Positions 32,923 through 40,940 of a DNA stretch of 64,000 bases are shown one piece after another. Position 1 is the first letter of the stretch. The number at the start of each line of letters is the position of its first letter. The notes beneath the pieces were generated by a model. It saw nothing but the letters and a program-made list of their open reading frames with translations, was not told the origin of the DNA and did no database searches. Location: contig JAVJVZ010000021.1 of NCBI GenBank assembly GCA_040220855.1, forward strand, positions 1 to 64,000. The letters run 5' to 3'. The translations under genes were made by a program, and so were the position numbers. This stretch comes from JACKNG01 sp040220855. GTDB taxonomy: Bacteria; Pseudomonadota; Gammaproteobacteria; Ga0077536.

Positions 32923-35900
32923 ATGGTCTACGCAGTGTCCGCAACCACTATCCATCGCAAATCGCTCGCGCTTTTCTGCGTTTTCCTGCTCGGCTCGCCA
33001 TCCGCCTTCGCCGACTGCAGCCCGGACGAATTTCGGATCGGCGGCCTGAGTTTGCCTACGTCTGACAGCACAGTCGTGTGTAGCGGCAACGATACGGACG
33101 GATTCCGCCGTCCTCGCGATGAAACGAATCCCTCTAACGACCGCGACCAGTTGACCGTGATAGTAACCGGCACCGTGAGCTCGAACCTGGCCAACGCTGT
33201 TCTGCTCGAAGGCGACAGCCACACGTTGATCGTCTCGGGTGATGGAGTCATCGCCGGCGATGTCCGAATCGCCGGCTTCGCACCCAGCTTCACGTTGCTC
33301 GACAATGCAACGGTGGGTAATTTGACCGGCATCGGCGACAACGCGTTTCTGAATGTTTCGGGGCTGTCCGGCGCCGAATCAATCACGCTCGAAGGCAGTA
33401 ACGCGACGGCGATGCTGACAGGTGGCCAGATCGGGGCGCTTACCCTTCAGGGCGCGGATGCGTCGCTCACGATGGACGGCGCACTGATCGGCGGCGGTCT
33501 CGAGGTCAACGGCGACCGCGCGGCCGTCACGATCGCGTCCGGCGTCAGCAGCAGGGTCGGAGTCTTCGGCGCCGGTGCCTCACTGACCATCGACGGCGGC
33601 GCGTTCAATGACGTTGTTCGCATAGAGGGAGTCGATGCCACCGGCACGATTCACGCGGGCTCGATACTCGGTCGGGTCGTTATCAGCGGAGAGCGGGCCA
33701 TCCTCGATAACAGCGTCACCATCGCGGGAGGTGTCATCGTCGGCAACGATGCGCGCGTCGACAACCGTGGAAGCATCGAAGGAAGTGGCGTGTTCCTGCT
33801 CGATGCCGGCGGTACGCTCAACAATCGTGGCATGGTGCGGACCGTCTCGCCGGATACGGAGGCCGTATTGGCCCTGTCGCGCAGTCGTATCGTCAACAGC
33901 AACGTTATCAAGACCACCGGCAACGGCGCCGACGCGATCTCTCTCGATGGCGATGCTTCGACGGTCACGAACGAGAACGGCAAGACGATCAGTACGTCCG
34001 GTGCCGACGCCAGCGCGATCTTTGTTGACGGCAACGACACCTACGTCGTGAACGACGGTACCGTTCAAACCGACGGCCCACGCTCCTTTGGGATCTCTGT
34101 CGACGGCAGCTTTTCCCCGGGTGGCGCGAGCGGGGAACCTGTCGATGACGATTTGCGCAATGGCGTCGGGGCACACATCGTCACCCGGGGTTTGCGGTCG
34201 CTCGCCATGTTCGCCGACGGCAGAAATGCCCAGCTTGGAAATGCGGGTCGGATCACGACCGAAGGCGACTTCTCAATAGGCATGGGTGTGCTGGGTGCGA
34301 ACCACTTTATGCGCACCGTCATTCTCAGCAGTATCGAAACCAATGGCGATAACGCGGCAGCGATCCAATCCGGCCTCGCCAATCCGTCGCTTGCCACGAG
34401 CGGCGTCGAGATCAGGCACGCCGGCGACATCGTCACCCGAGGGGAGTTTTCTCATGGCATTGCCTCGTTCGGACCGAACGAGGCTATTGTCACCGAAGGC
34501 ACGTCGACCATTACGACGGAGCGGTTCGGCGCGGCCGGAATCCACGTGGAAAGCACGTCGGGATTGCCGCGCTTGTTCACGGCCGGCACGCTTACGACGC
34601 GCGGTGAGAATGCGCCCGGCATCCGCCTCGTCGGTAACGGCGCGCGCCTTGGTCCGCTCACGGACGAGATTTCGTCGAGAAGCGGGAAGATCACGACGAG
34701 CGGGGATTTTTCTGACGGCATTTTCCTGGAGGGGAACAATGCGTTGTTCAATGAGTTCCATGAAATTGTCACGCACGGAGAGGCCTCCGATGGCATCGCC
34801 ATCGAGGGTAACAGCAATGATGTGGGTCGCCTCTTCGAGACGAGCATCATCAGGACATACGGGGCGCGTGCCGATGGCGTTGCGATAGGCGACGAGAATT
34901 CTGCAAGCCCTGCGACAAGCAATGTCCTCAGGATCGCGTCTCCGGGCATCGGCGAGGAGCGCGTCGATACCGCCATCATCACCTCGGGGAACGACGCTGA
35001 TGGCATTCGTGTGGTCGGCAACGCGAATGCCGTCTTCACCGGGATCCGATCCTCGCCCACGGACCCTGACACCTCGAAGGCCCTGACGATCAGTGTGCAG
35101 GGGCTCGACTCGGACGCCGTGGAGCTGAATGGGGTCGACAACGATTTGACCAATAACGCGGTCATCGAAGCACTCGGGCAGAACGGGACCGGTGTTCGCC
35201 TGTCCGGCCATAGCCAGGACCTCGAGAACTACGGTCGCATAGAGGCATCCGGTACCGGCGGTGTCGCGATACGCCTGTTTCACCACACGGGTGATTCGGA
35301 GTTGTTGTTCAGCACCAGGGTTCGCAATGAGAAACATGCCGTCCTGCGAGCACCGGTCAACGCCATCGTGGCGGATGCCGCCACCTCCGTCCTGCTCACC
35401 AATTCCGGCACGATTGACGGGAACGTGACGCTTGGGGCGAACACCGCGTTCGGCGATTTCGGTGATCAATTCGTCGGTGGTACCGGCTCTCGGGTCAACG
35501 GCCATGTCTCGCTTGGCGGCGGACCAGACACCGCCGTGCTCTTCGGCTCTGAAGTCATCGCCGGCGACCTGTCACTGGGCGCGGGCGACGACCGACTCGA
35601 AATGGATTCCGGCAGGTCGGTCGTCGGCTCGATTGACGGCGGGATCGGTGAGGATGTTATCGCCATCGACGTGGCGGCCTTCGAGACCGACGGTATCTCG
35701 GGTTGGCAAATCGCGAACTTCGAGGTGCTCGAGAAGCGCGGTGACGGCCTGCTGTTGTTCGCCGGCGAATTTTTCCTGGAGGAGGCCGATATTCTCCTGG
35801 GGACGGTCGAGCTGGATGCCGGCACTGCGTTGAACACCTCGGGCGATACGATTAACGTCGAGGCAGGGGCGACGCTCGCCGGTCTCGGCACCGCGGGCGG

Positions 35901-36387
35901 TCGCGTCGTCGTGAATGGCGGCACGATTGCCCCCGGATCGAATGGCGTTGGTACGCTGACGATTGACGGCGATCTGGATGTGTTGGCCGGCATGCTCGAT
36001 TTCGAGGTTACGTCGGATTCCGCGTTCGACGCTCTGCGCATAAGCGGCAATGCCGTTCTCAATGGCGGGTTCGTTAATGTGCGCCTGGGTATCCAACCAG
36101 ACCCATCGACGGTGCTCGATATGCTGAGTGTCGATGGAACGCTTACTGTCCTGCCGGGTTTCGAAGGCGTGATCGGGATTGCCACGCCCGGCGCGGGCGC
36201 GCTGGTCGGCGATCCGTTTCGCGTGCGGCTGGGCGGAGAGGTGTTCGTCGGTACGATCGCCAGCGTGGTACCCGTGCCGCCAGCGCTGTGGCTGCTCGTC
36301 TCGGCCCTGGCGCTGATGGGTGCACGTGCAGACCGCACGAAAAGCGACCATGGTGCACGGCCCTGTAACGTGAACGGTGTCTCGTGA
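32923..36387 (+). CDS. Giant surface protein: autotransporter-passenger-like repeats with VPxP membrane tail
   Basis: 1154 residues, AAGGAGGG before ATG 32923. A signal peptide (ending SPSAFA) is followed by about 1000 residues of beta-helix-type repeats of the form I.T.G..A.GI...G, as in autotransporter passengers (ISTSGADASAIFVDGND, ITTSGDFSDGIFLEGNN). Near the end is an autotransporter-associated strand (GATLAGLGTAGGRVVVNGGTIAPGSN). Instead of a beta-barrel it ends in VPVPPALWLLVSALALMGARADR, resembling PEP-CTERM/exosortase tails, plus a 17-residue tail partly encoded by a tandem repeat. Probably exported and membrane-anchored, then possibly processed to the surface. Confidence 0.8.
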   Translation: MVYAVSATTIHRKSLALFCVFLLGSPSAFADCSPDEFRIGGLSLPTSDSTVVCSGNDTDGFRRPRDETNPSNDRDQLTVIVTGTVSSNLANAVLLEGDSHTLIVSGDGVIAGDVRIAGFAPSFTLLDNATVGNLTGIGDNAFLNVSGLSGAESITLEGSNATAMLTGGQIGALTLQGADASLTMDGALIGGGLEVNGDRAAVTIASGVSSRVGVFGAGASLTIDGGAFNDVVRIEGVDATGTIHAGSILGRVVISGERAILDNSVTIAGGVIVGNDARVDNRGSIEGSGVFLLDAGGTLNNRGMVRTVSPDTEAVLALSRSRIVNSNVIKTTGNGADAISLDGDASTVTNENGKTISTSGADASAIFVDGNDTYVVNDGTVQTDGPRSFGISVDGSFSPGGASGEPVDDDLRNGVGAHIVTRGLRSLAMFADGRNAQLGNAGRITTEGDFSIGMGVLGANHFMRTVILSSIETNGDNAAAIQSGLANPSLATSGVEIRHAGDIVTRGEFSHGIASFGPNEAIVTEGTSTITTERFGAAGIHVESTSGLPRLFTAGTLTTRGENAPGIRLVGNGARLGPLTDEISSRSGKITTSGDFSDGIFLEGNNALFNEFHEIVTHGEASDGIAIEGNSNDVGRLFETSIIRTYGARADGVAIGDENSASPATSNVLRIASPGIGEERVDTAIITSGNDADGIRVVGNANAVFTGIRSSPTDPDTSKALTISVQGLDSDAVELNGVDNDLTNNAVIEALGQNGTGVRLSGHSQDLENYGRIEASGTGGVAIRLFHHTGDSELLFSTRVRNEKHAVLRAPVNAIVADAATSVLLTNSGTIDGNVTLGANTAFGDFGDQFVGGTGSRVNGHVSLGGGPDTAVLFGSEVIAGDLSLGAGDDRLEMDSGRSVVGSIDGGIGEDVIAIDVAAFETDGISGWQIANFEVLEKRGDGLLLFAGEFFLEEADILLGTVELDAGTALNTSGDTINVEAGATLAGLGTAGGRVVVNGGTIAPGSNGVGTLTIDGDLDVLAGMLDFEVTSDSAFDALRISGNAVLNGGFVNVRLGIQPDPSTVLDMLSVDGTLTVLPGFEGVIGIATPGAGALVGDPFRVRLGGEVFVGTIASVVPVPPALWLLVSALALMGARADRTKSDHGARPCNVNGVS

Positions 36388-36396
36388 ACGGTGTCA
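36369..36396 (+). repeat. 14-bp tandem repeat at the end of the surface-protein gene
   Basis: CGTGAACGGTGTCT (36369-36382) is followed at once by CGTGAACGGTGTCA (36383-36396). The first copy encodes the last residues (VNGVS) and the stop codon lies in the second. The duplication may have changed the C-terminus of the protein. Confidence 0.85.
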
Positions 36397-36437
36397 GGTC
36401 TTGTCCTTTGCCCTCGGCGCAATGCGCAAGACCTGAC
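36393..36437. repeat. REP-like palindrome
   Basis: GTCAGGTCTTG (36393-36403) and CAAGACCTGAC (36427-36437) are perfect 11-base inverted arms around a 23-base centre. GTCAGGTCTTG palindromes of this kind remind me of REP elements mobilised by RAYT transposases in gammaproteobacteria. It could also act as a terminator hairpin after the surface-protein gene, although no T tract follows. No transposase is nearby. Confidence 0.7.
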
Positions 36438-36627
36438 GACGTGCGCGCTGCGTGACCTCAGGATGTCGGGTGGCGAAGCACGCCGCGAGGGGAAACGCCG
36501 CGGTACACGGACCGGCGCTCCTCGAACGGTAATATGCCCGTTTTTGCGCCCCGGCATTGAACCTCGCGGCGACGTTGTCGCACATACCCGTGTACACGAA
36601 CATCAACGCCCAGGGAGAAATGCGACC

Positions 36628-37188
36628 ATGACCCGATACCTGCTGCGCGGCCTCGTCCTCGCCTCGTTCCTTTGCACGGCTTCTGCACAGGCCGCCATCT
36701 TCGAGTTTGGCGCGCTGTTGAGCGGCGCCCAGGAAGTCCCCGCCGTCGCCACGCCGGGCAACGGCAGCGCCCTCGTGCTGTTCGATTCGGCCAGCAAGGA
36801 GCTGGTCTGGAACCTGTCCTTCCGCGACCTGCTGGCGCCGGTCAACACGGCGGGCTCAGGGCCGACCGCGCACATTCACGAAGCGCCGGCCGGTAGTAAC
36901 GGCCCGGTGAAAATCTTCATCGACTCCACCAATCCCGGCACGCTCGTCAGCGGTGAAGGTAAGAGCGAAGGCATCTTCGCCGGCGCGGCTGTGATCGATG
37001 CGGCGCTCGAGAGTGCGCTGTTCGCCGGCAACCTCTATTTCAACCTCCATACGCCGGCGTCGACGAGCGGCGAGATTCGCGGCCAGATCCTGCCCGCCAG
37101 TGTCACGGTGGTACCGCTGCCCGGTGCGCTGCTGCTGCTCGGCCCGGCACTCGGCGGCATGCTTCTCTGCCACCGCCGGGTCGCCTGA
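36628..37188 (+). CDS. CHRD-domain protein with PEP-CTERM-like tail
   Basis: 186 residues from ATG 36628 (CAGGGAG upstream). A signal peptide ends in SAQAA. The CHRD domain is recognisable from LSGAQEVPAVATPGNGSA, HIHEAPAGSNGPV and LYFNLHTPASTSGEIRGQI. The end is VPLPGALLLLGPALGGMLLCHRR, a VPxP-type sorting tail (motif, helix, basic end). Such proteins are usually handled by exosortase, and no exosortase gene is in the window. Function of CHRD is unknown. Confidence 0.88.
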   Translation: MTRYLLRGLVLASFLCTASAQAAIFEFGALLSGAQEVPAVATPGNGSALVLFDSASKELVWNLSFRDLLAPVNTAGSGPTAHIHEAPAGSNGPVKIFIDSTNPGTLVSGEGKSEGIFAGAAVIDAALESALFAGNLYFNLHTPASTSGEIRGQILPASVTVVPLPGALLLLGPALGGMLLCHRRVA

Positions 37189-37701
37189 GCGCGAAATCGC
37201 CGCGACTGCGGCTGTGACGGGAGCGGGCTACGCGCGATGCGGCCCGCTCCCAATACCCTGACTGCGTGCCACCCTGTGCGGTTGCGTACGCAAGCGAAGG
37301 CTCGACGCCGGGCCACACACGACAACGGCTGCTGCCATACGCCCATCGCAGTTCAAGCACCTTCTGCGCAGTCGCCATCGCGATTCACCAACCTCCCCGC
37401 CCGTGATTCCCGTCTGAAGTAACTGCCGCGGCAGTCCGCGCCCCGCTCTGCATGCCTCACGGGGCAATGGCGCGTCGAGCGCCGCATGCGCGCCCGAGCC
37501 GCAGACGCACCCCGCCCCGCAACAGTGGTGCTGCACGGCAAGGGTTGCAATGGGCTGCAAACCGTACCGCCGTGACAGGGGTGCACCCCCCATGCCAGCG
37601 CCTGGGACGGGGTATTCGCGGCCGCTGCATTCGTGGCACGGCGATTGCTGTGGGCAAGCGTCGCAGTCAATCAACTCGTATCAACGAGAGAGGAGTCCAA
37701 C
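37189..37701. other. Intergenic region with one strong hairpin
   Basis: 513 bases with no credible gene; frames crossing it are low-quality shadows. A 10-bp perfect inverted repeat GGGAGCGGGC/GCCCGCTCCC (37219-37251, loop 13 bases) 31 bases after the CHRD gene is a candidate factor-dependent terminator. The right end holds the AGAGGAG RBS of the gene at 37702. Confidence 0.6.
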
Positions 37702-37869
37702 ATGCTTTACTGGGCCGCAGTATTCCTGGTCATCGCCATCATCGCGGGTGTGCTCGGGCTCGGCGGGGTTGCCGCCGTCTCCAGCAACATCGCCTGGGCC
37801 TTGTTCGTCATCGGCATCATCGCCGCGATCGTCTTCTTCTTCCTTGGTCGCCGCCGACCACGCGTGTGA
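37702..37869 (+). CDS. DUF1328 small membrane protein
   Basis: 55 residues, AGAGGAG nine bases before ATG. Two hydrophobic helices separated by GLGGVAAVSSN and a basic end (GRRRPRV) match the DUF1328/YtjA family of small inner-membrane proteins, often linked to envelope or osmotic stress. The family assignment is strong; its role is unknown. Confidence 0.88.
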   Translation: MLYWAAVFLVIAIIAGVLGLGGVAAVSSNIAWALFVIGIIAAIVFFFLGRRRPRV

Positions 37870-38141
37870 GCGACGGTCACGGCGGCGCGCAACCCGCCTG
37901 GGTGGTGCGCCGCCGTTTCCATCAGAGCAGCTTGATGCCGTCGGGTCGCGCTCCCTGATGACGCGATGACGCTGGCTGCAGTAACCCGTTCCTTCTCCCG
38001 CCGTGTCGCATTGCGACTGCGGCGCCTGCCGCCGATTCCCGCTATATACACGTGCTCCGGCCGGGTCACGCGTTGGTGTTCAAGAGAACACTTCACACGC
38101 GTCCGACCCGGCCGAAGGTCGGCGTCTTCGCGGTCGAGGAC

Positions 38142-38684
38142 TCAGCGGCGCGCGAGACGCAGCAAAGCCGCGCCACCCAGCGCAACGACGCCGAGCAAGG
38201 CGATCAGCGGCTGCACGGAAGCGGTCTTCGGCAGCATGCGACCGGATTCGCCGCCCGTCTCACCGCGTGCCGCCGCTGATCCACTATCGCCCGACATGTC
38301 TCGCTGGGCCATGCGCGTCGGTTCACTGCGGGAGGCGGCCTGCTCCGGCTGCTGGAACACCACGACACGCCGTACCAGCATGCGGCGCGCATCGGTACCG
38401 GGCGCCGTATCCTCGACGCGCACGAGGTCGCCCTTGCGCAGCTCACGCATGCTTGGCTGCGGGGTCGTGTCGTCGTGAATGCCAACCTCGGTGACTTCGA
38501 GCTGGTCATCGTATTCGTACTCGGTGATGCCGGTGTCGGTTTCCACCGTGATGGTGTTGTTGTTGCGGTCGACGTCGAGGACTTTGCCGACCGAGGGGCG
38601 ATCGTCCGCTGCCTGCGCTGCGCCGAGCATGCCTGCCAGGCAGGTAAACAACACGACCCGCGCCGTTCCAGTTATCAATCTCAT
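38142..38684 (-). CDS. Sortase substrate with LPKTA C-terminal sorting signal
   Basis: 180 residues from ATG 38684 (GGGAG upstream). A signal peptide (VLFTCLAGMLGAAQA) precedes a small beta-rich domain (about 30-110, VLDVDRNNNTITVETDTGITEYEY) and a Ser/Gly-rich linker. It ends in LPKTA (151-155), a hydrophobic helix and RLARR. This is the layout of a sortase substrate, here in a Gram-negative context. It lies 19 bases after the sortase gene, so it is probably its dedicated substrate. Confidence 0.82.
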   Translation of the reverse strand: MRLITGTARVVLFTCLAGMLGAAQAADDRPSVGKVLDVDRNNNTITVETDTGITEYEYDDQLEVTEVGIHDDTTPQPSMRELRKGDLVRVEDTAPGTDARRMLVRRVVVFQQPEQAASRSEPTRMAQRDMSGDSGSAAARGETGGESGRMLPKTASVQPLIALLGVVALGGAALLRLARR

Positions 38685-38703
38685 CTTGTTGACTCCCGTG
38701 CTA

Positions 38704-39498
38704 TCAAGGTGAAGCCAGCCCATGCAGAGCACGTGCCACTTCGGTGCCGAACAACTCGACCGCGGTCTGCTCGGCGTGCACGACGAAGCGCTGCGGCGCC
38801 GGTCCGACGAAATAGAACGGATAACAGGTGACGAGCGTCAGCACCGGGCGCGACCGCTCTGCCAGCACCTCGACCGAAGACGGCGCAACGATCGAGGTCT
38901 CGCTGACGACGTACTCGAAGCGGCCGTTCACCGTGTCGAGATGGATACGGTCGCCGAGCTCGATGTGGCGCAGTGCGCGAAAGAAGCCGTCACGGTGCGC
39001 TGCAATGCCGGTGTTCCCTCCCGCGACGGGCAACGAAGTGCCATCGATGAGGCCGGCGCCAATGTCCAGCATCGCCTTGGTCGCAGCGGGTAACACGGCA
39101 ACCTCGAGATCGATCGACGGGATACGCAGGATGCCGTGGGCTGCACGCCGTTGCTCGTCGCCGGCCTGCTCGTAGCGTTCGATGCGCTCGGCTGACCAGT
39201 CCTCCACGTCCGGTGCCGCAGGGCGTTCGAGGTGTCGCGGCGTGGCGCGCGCATGTACGGGCGCCGCGCGCGATGTCGAGGAAGATGCTGCAACCGTGGC
39301 CGCCACGCTGGTCCGTGCCGCGCTTGCCGCAACCCGCCGCGCGGCCTCGCGACGCGCAGCGCGCTCTCCGTCGAGCGCGTCGATGCGCTCGACACCTGCC
39401 GCGGCAAGCAGCGCGATCCCGAGTAGCCACAAGCCCGCCTCGAGCAACCGCAACGGCGCACGCCGGCGCGTGGCGGCGCGCCTACCCCGGCGCTTCAC
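38704..39498 (-). CDS. Sortase (class D-like, proteobacterial)
   Basis: 264 residues from GTG 39498, which overlaps the preceding stop (GTGA). An N-terminal membrane anchor (LRLLEAGLWLLGIALLAAAG) and an alanine-rich linker precede the sortase domain. The catalytic triad is visible: His168 (GIAAHRDGFF), Cys225 (LTLVTCYPF) and Arg237 (APQRFVV). It should cleave the LPKTA motif of the neighbouring protein and move it to an acceptor amine. Proteobacterial sortases typically occur with one substrate. An upstream in-frame extension to 39924 is rejected. Confidence 0.88.
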   Translation of the reverse strand: MKRRGRRAATRRRAPLRLLEAGLWLLGIALLAAAGVERIDALDGERAARREAARRVAASAARTSVAATVAASSSTSRAAPVHARATPRHLERPAAPDVEDWSAERIERYEQAGDEQRRAAHGILRIPSIDLEVAVLPAATKAMLDIGAGLIDGTSLPVAGGNTGIAAHRDGFFRALRHIELGDRIHLDTVNGRFEYVVSETSIVAPSSVEVLAERSRPVLTLVTCYPFYFVGPAPQRFVVHAEQTAVELFGTEVARALHGLASP

Positions 39499-39809
39499 GG
39501 CCTGCCTACGGTGAGTACGGCTTTGCGTCTCGGCATCACGATGCGCTGCGTCTCGCGCGGGTCTGCGGCGGAACGTGCCGGCGACGCGCTGCGCACGTCG
39601 AACGCGCGATGATGCGGGCGTGCGCCTGTCTCGCCCGTGGTGGGTGCACTCAAGAGCCGCACCATGCGAAACATGCCGCTCAAGCGTAGTTTCTCGTCGC
39701 CGAGTCCTTCGTTTGCTGCGACGCCAGGCGCACCCGTCGCGATGGCGGCTGCCAGCAGCAGGCGTAAAACGATCCGGGCGCGCGGATGGTATGGTCGGAC
39801 GATGTCCAT
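39495..39809 (-). CDS. Small exported protein in the sortase operon
   Basis: 104 residues from ATG 39809 (GGGGAT upstream). A signal peptide (IVLRLLLAAAIATGAPGVAA) precedes a basic mature part of about 70 residues without known motifs. Its TGA overlaps the sortase GTG by four bases, so the two are coupled. It could be an accessory subunit, acceptor or secreted factor of the sortase system. A longer frame starting at 39863 lacks a good RBS. Confidence 0.6.
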   Translation of the reverse strand: MDIVRPYHPRARIVLRLLLAAAIATGAPGVAANEGLGDEKLRLSGMFRMVRLLSAPTTGETGARPHHRAFDVRSASPARSAADPRETQRIVMPRRKAVLTVGRP

Positions 39810-40686
39810 AGGCAGATCCCCGATACTTGCACGACCGGTGCAGCACATTGCATGCCAGCGCATCAGGTGTCGGGGACGCGGACACCGCCCACGGAAACAG
39901 GACGACTACCTGCCCTGCCAGCAATGCCGGTCACCGCGCAAGCTCAACGGCGGGGTCGCCGTGCACTCGCTATGTATCCGCCACACCTCGTCAGCGGCCG
40001 TCGACGCCACATGCTGGCAAGCTTGCGCAACGCCGTGTAAGGCTTGCAAGCGAGCGCCCATGGCGCCGGCATGTGCGCACCACGCGTGGTCGCCGCGCAA
40101 CGGCCGCCACGCTCGGCTCGTGCGAGCAGGGCTGTCCATATTGTCGTCACCGGCAACCACCGCACATGCCATCGCGACACCGTGCGGCGGCTTGGTCCTG
40201 TTCACGACGATCTACGCCACAGACGACGCGACGCAACACGTAGGCCACGCGTTGCAGCGCACTGCGCACGCTCGGCGGGGACGCCGCCCGCCTGCGCAGG
40301 TTGCCGTCCCACGTCGGGGATGCGGTGCGGGGCCGCCTGGCAGGTCGGTGGTGGCCGAACCCGGTGACGCGGCGGCATCACGGACGCCCGTGGCACCTGC
40401 CAGTGCAGGCGCGGCCCGCGCGCACGCCAACCGGGTTCTGCCGGCACGCAATTTGCTGTGCCGAACAACACCGTCACGGCATGCCGCGTCGGCTCACACC
40501 GGGCCCAGTCCCTGCGTGCTGGCACTGGCAACCACGCTCCACGTCACCGTGCATCCCTCGCACCGGTGCCACCCGGCAGCACCCCGGGACAGCCTGTGGG
40601 ACCCGAAGCGACAGAGCCGAGTGCGCCGCGCGTGTCTGCATCGACGAGCGCGACGCCAGGACATACTTCACAAGGAGTACGACCCC
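39810..40686. other. Long gene-free region between the sortase operon and the signalling cluster
   Basis: 877 bases with no supportable gene. The plus frame runs open into the gene at 40687, but its translation (rich in A, R, H and C) has no RBS or domain and looks like a GC artefact. Promoters for both flanking operons must be here. I see no clear repeat or RNA gene. Confidence 0.55.
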
Positions 40687-40923
40687 ATGCCCCCTGAGCG
40701 GTCTTCCGCCGACGTCCCTCTCGAGCAGCTCGTTCACGATCTGCGCGGGTCGCTGAACACGCTCGGCACTACGCTTGCGCTCGCCGAGCTGCGCGCGCGT
40801 CACGAGCCCGAGCTGCTCGCTACGCTCGGCGTCGCACAGCGCAGTTTCGAGGAGACCAGACAACTCCTCGAGCGGCTGGTGGCGGCGACCCGCGTGCCCG
40901 CCGACGATTCCAGGCCGGCCTGA
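40687..40923 (+). CDS. Stand-alone DHp-like (histidine-kinase dimerisation) protein
   Basis: 78 residues, AAGGAG ten bases before ATG 40687. The sequence LVHDLRGSLNTLGTTLALAE resembles the H-box of histidine kinases (phosphoacceptor His17), and a second helix follows (FEETRQLLERLVAATR). No ATPase domain is present. It lies 17 bases upstream of a gene starting with a receiver domain, so it may be a phosphotransfer partner for it. The relationship is an inference. Confidence 0.6.
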   Translation: MPPERSSADVPLEQLVHDLRGSLNTLGTTLALAELRARHEPELLATLGVAQRSFEETRQLLERLVAATRVPADDSRPA

Positions 40924-40940
40924 GTCGCGCGGTACCCCCC

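Noticed and set aside
37189..37701. Overlapping minus-strand frames between the CHRD and DUF1328 genes
   Set aside because: Their translations are low-complexity and Arg/Ala/Gly-rich, without start signals or motifs; the region is treated as intergenic.
39637..40923. 428-codon plus-strand open frame before the DHp-like gene
   Set aside because: Only the last 78 codons have an RBS, a sensible composition and a motif. The rest has no RBS and overlaps the small exported gene of the sortase operon on the other strand; it is a GC-driven open frame.
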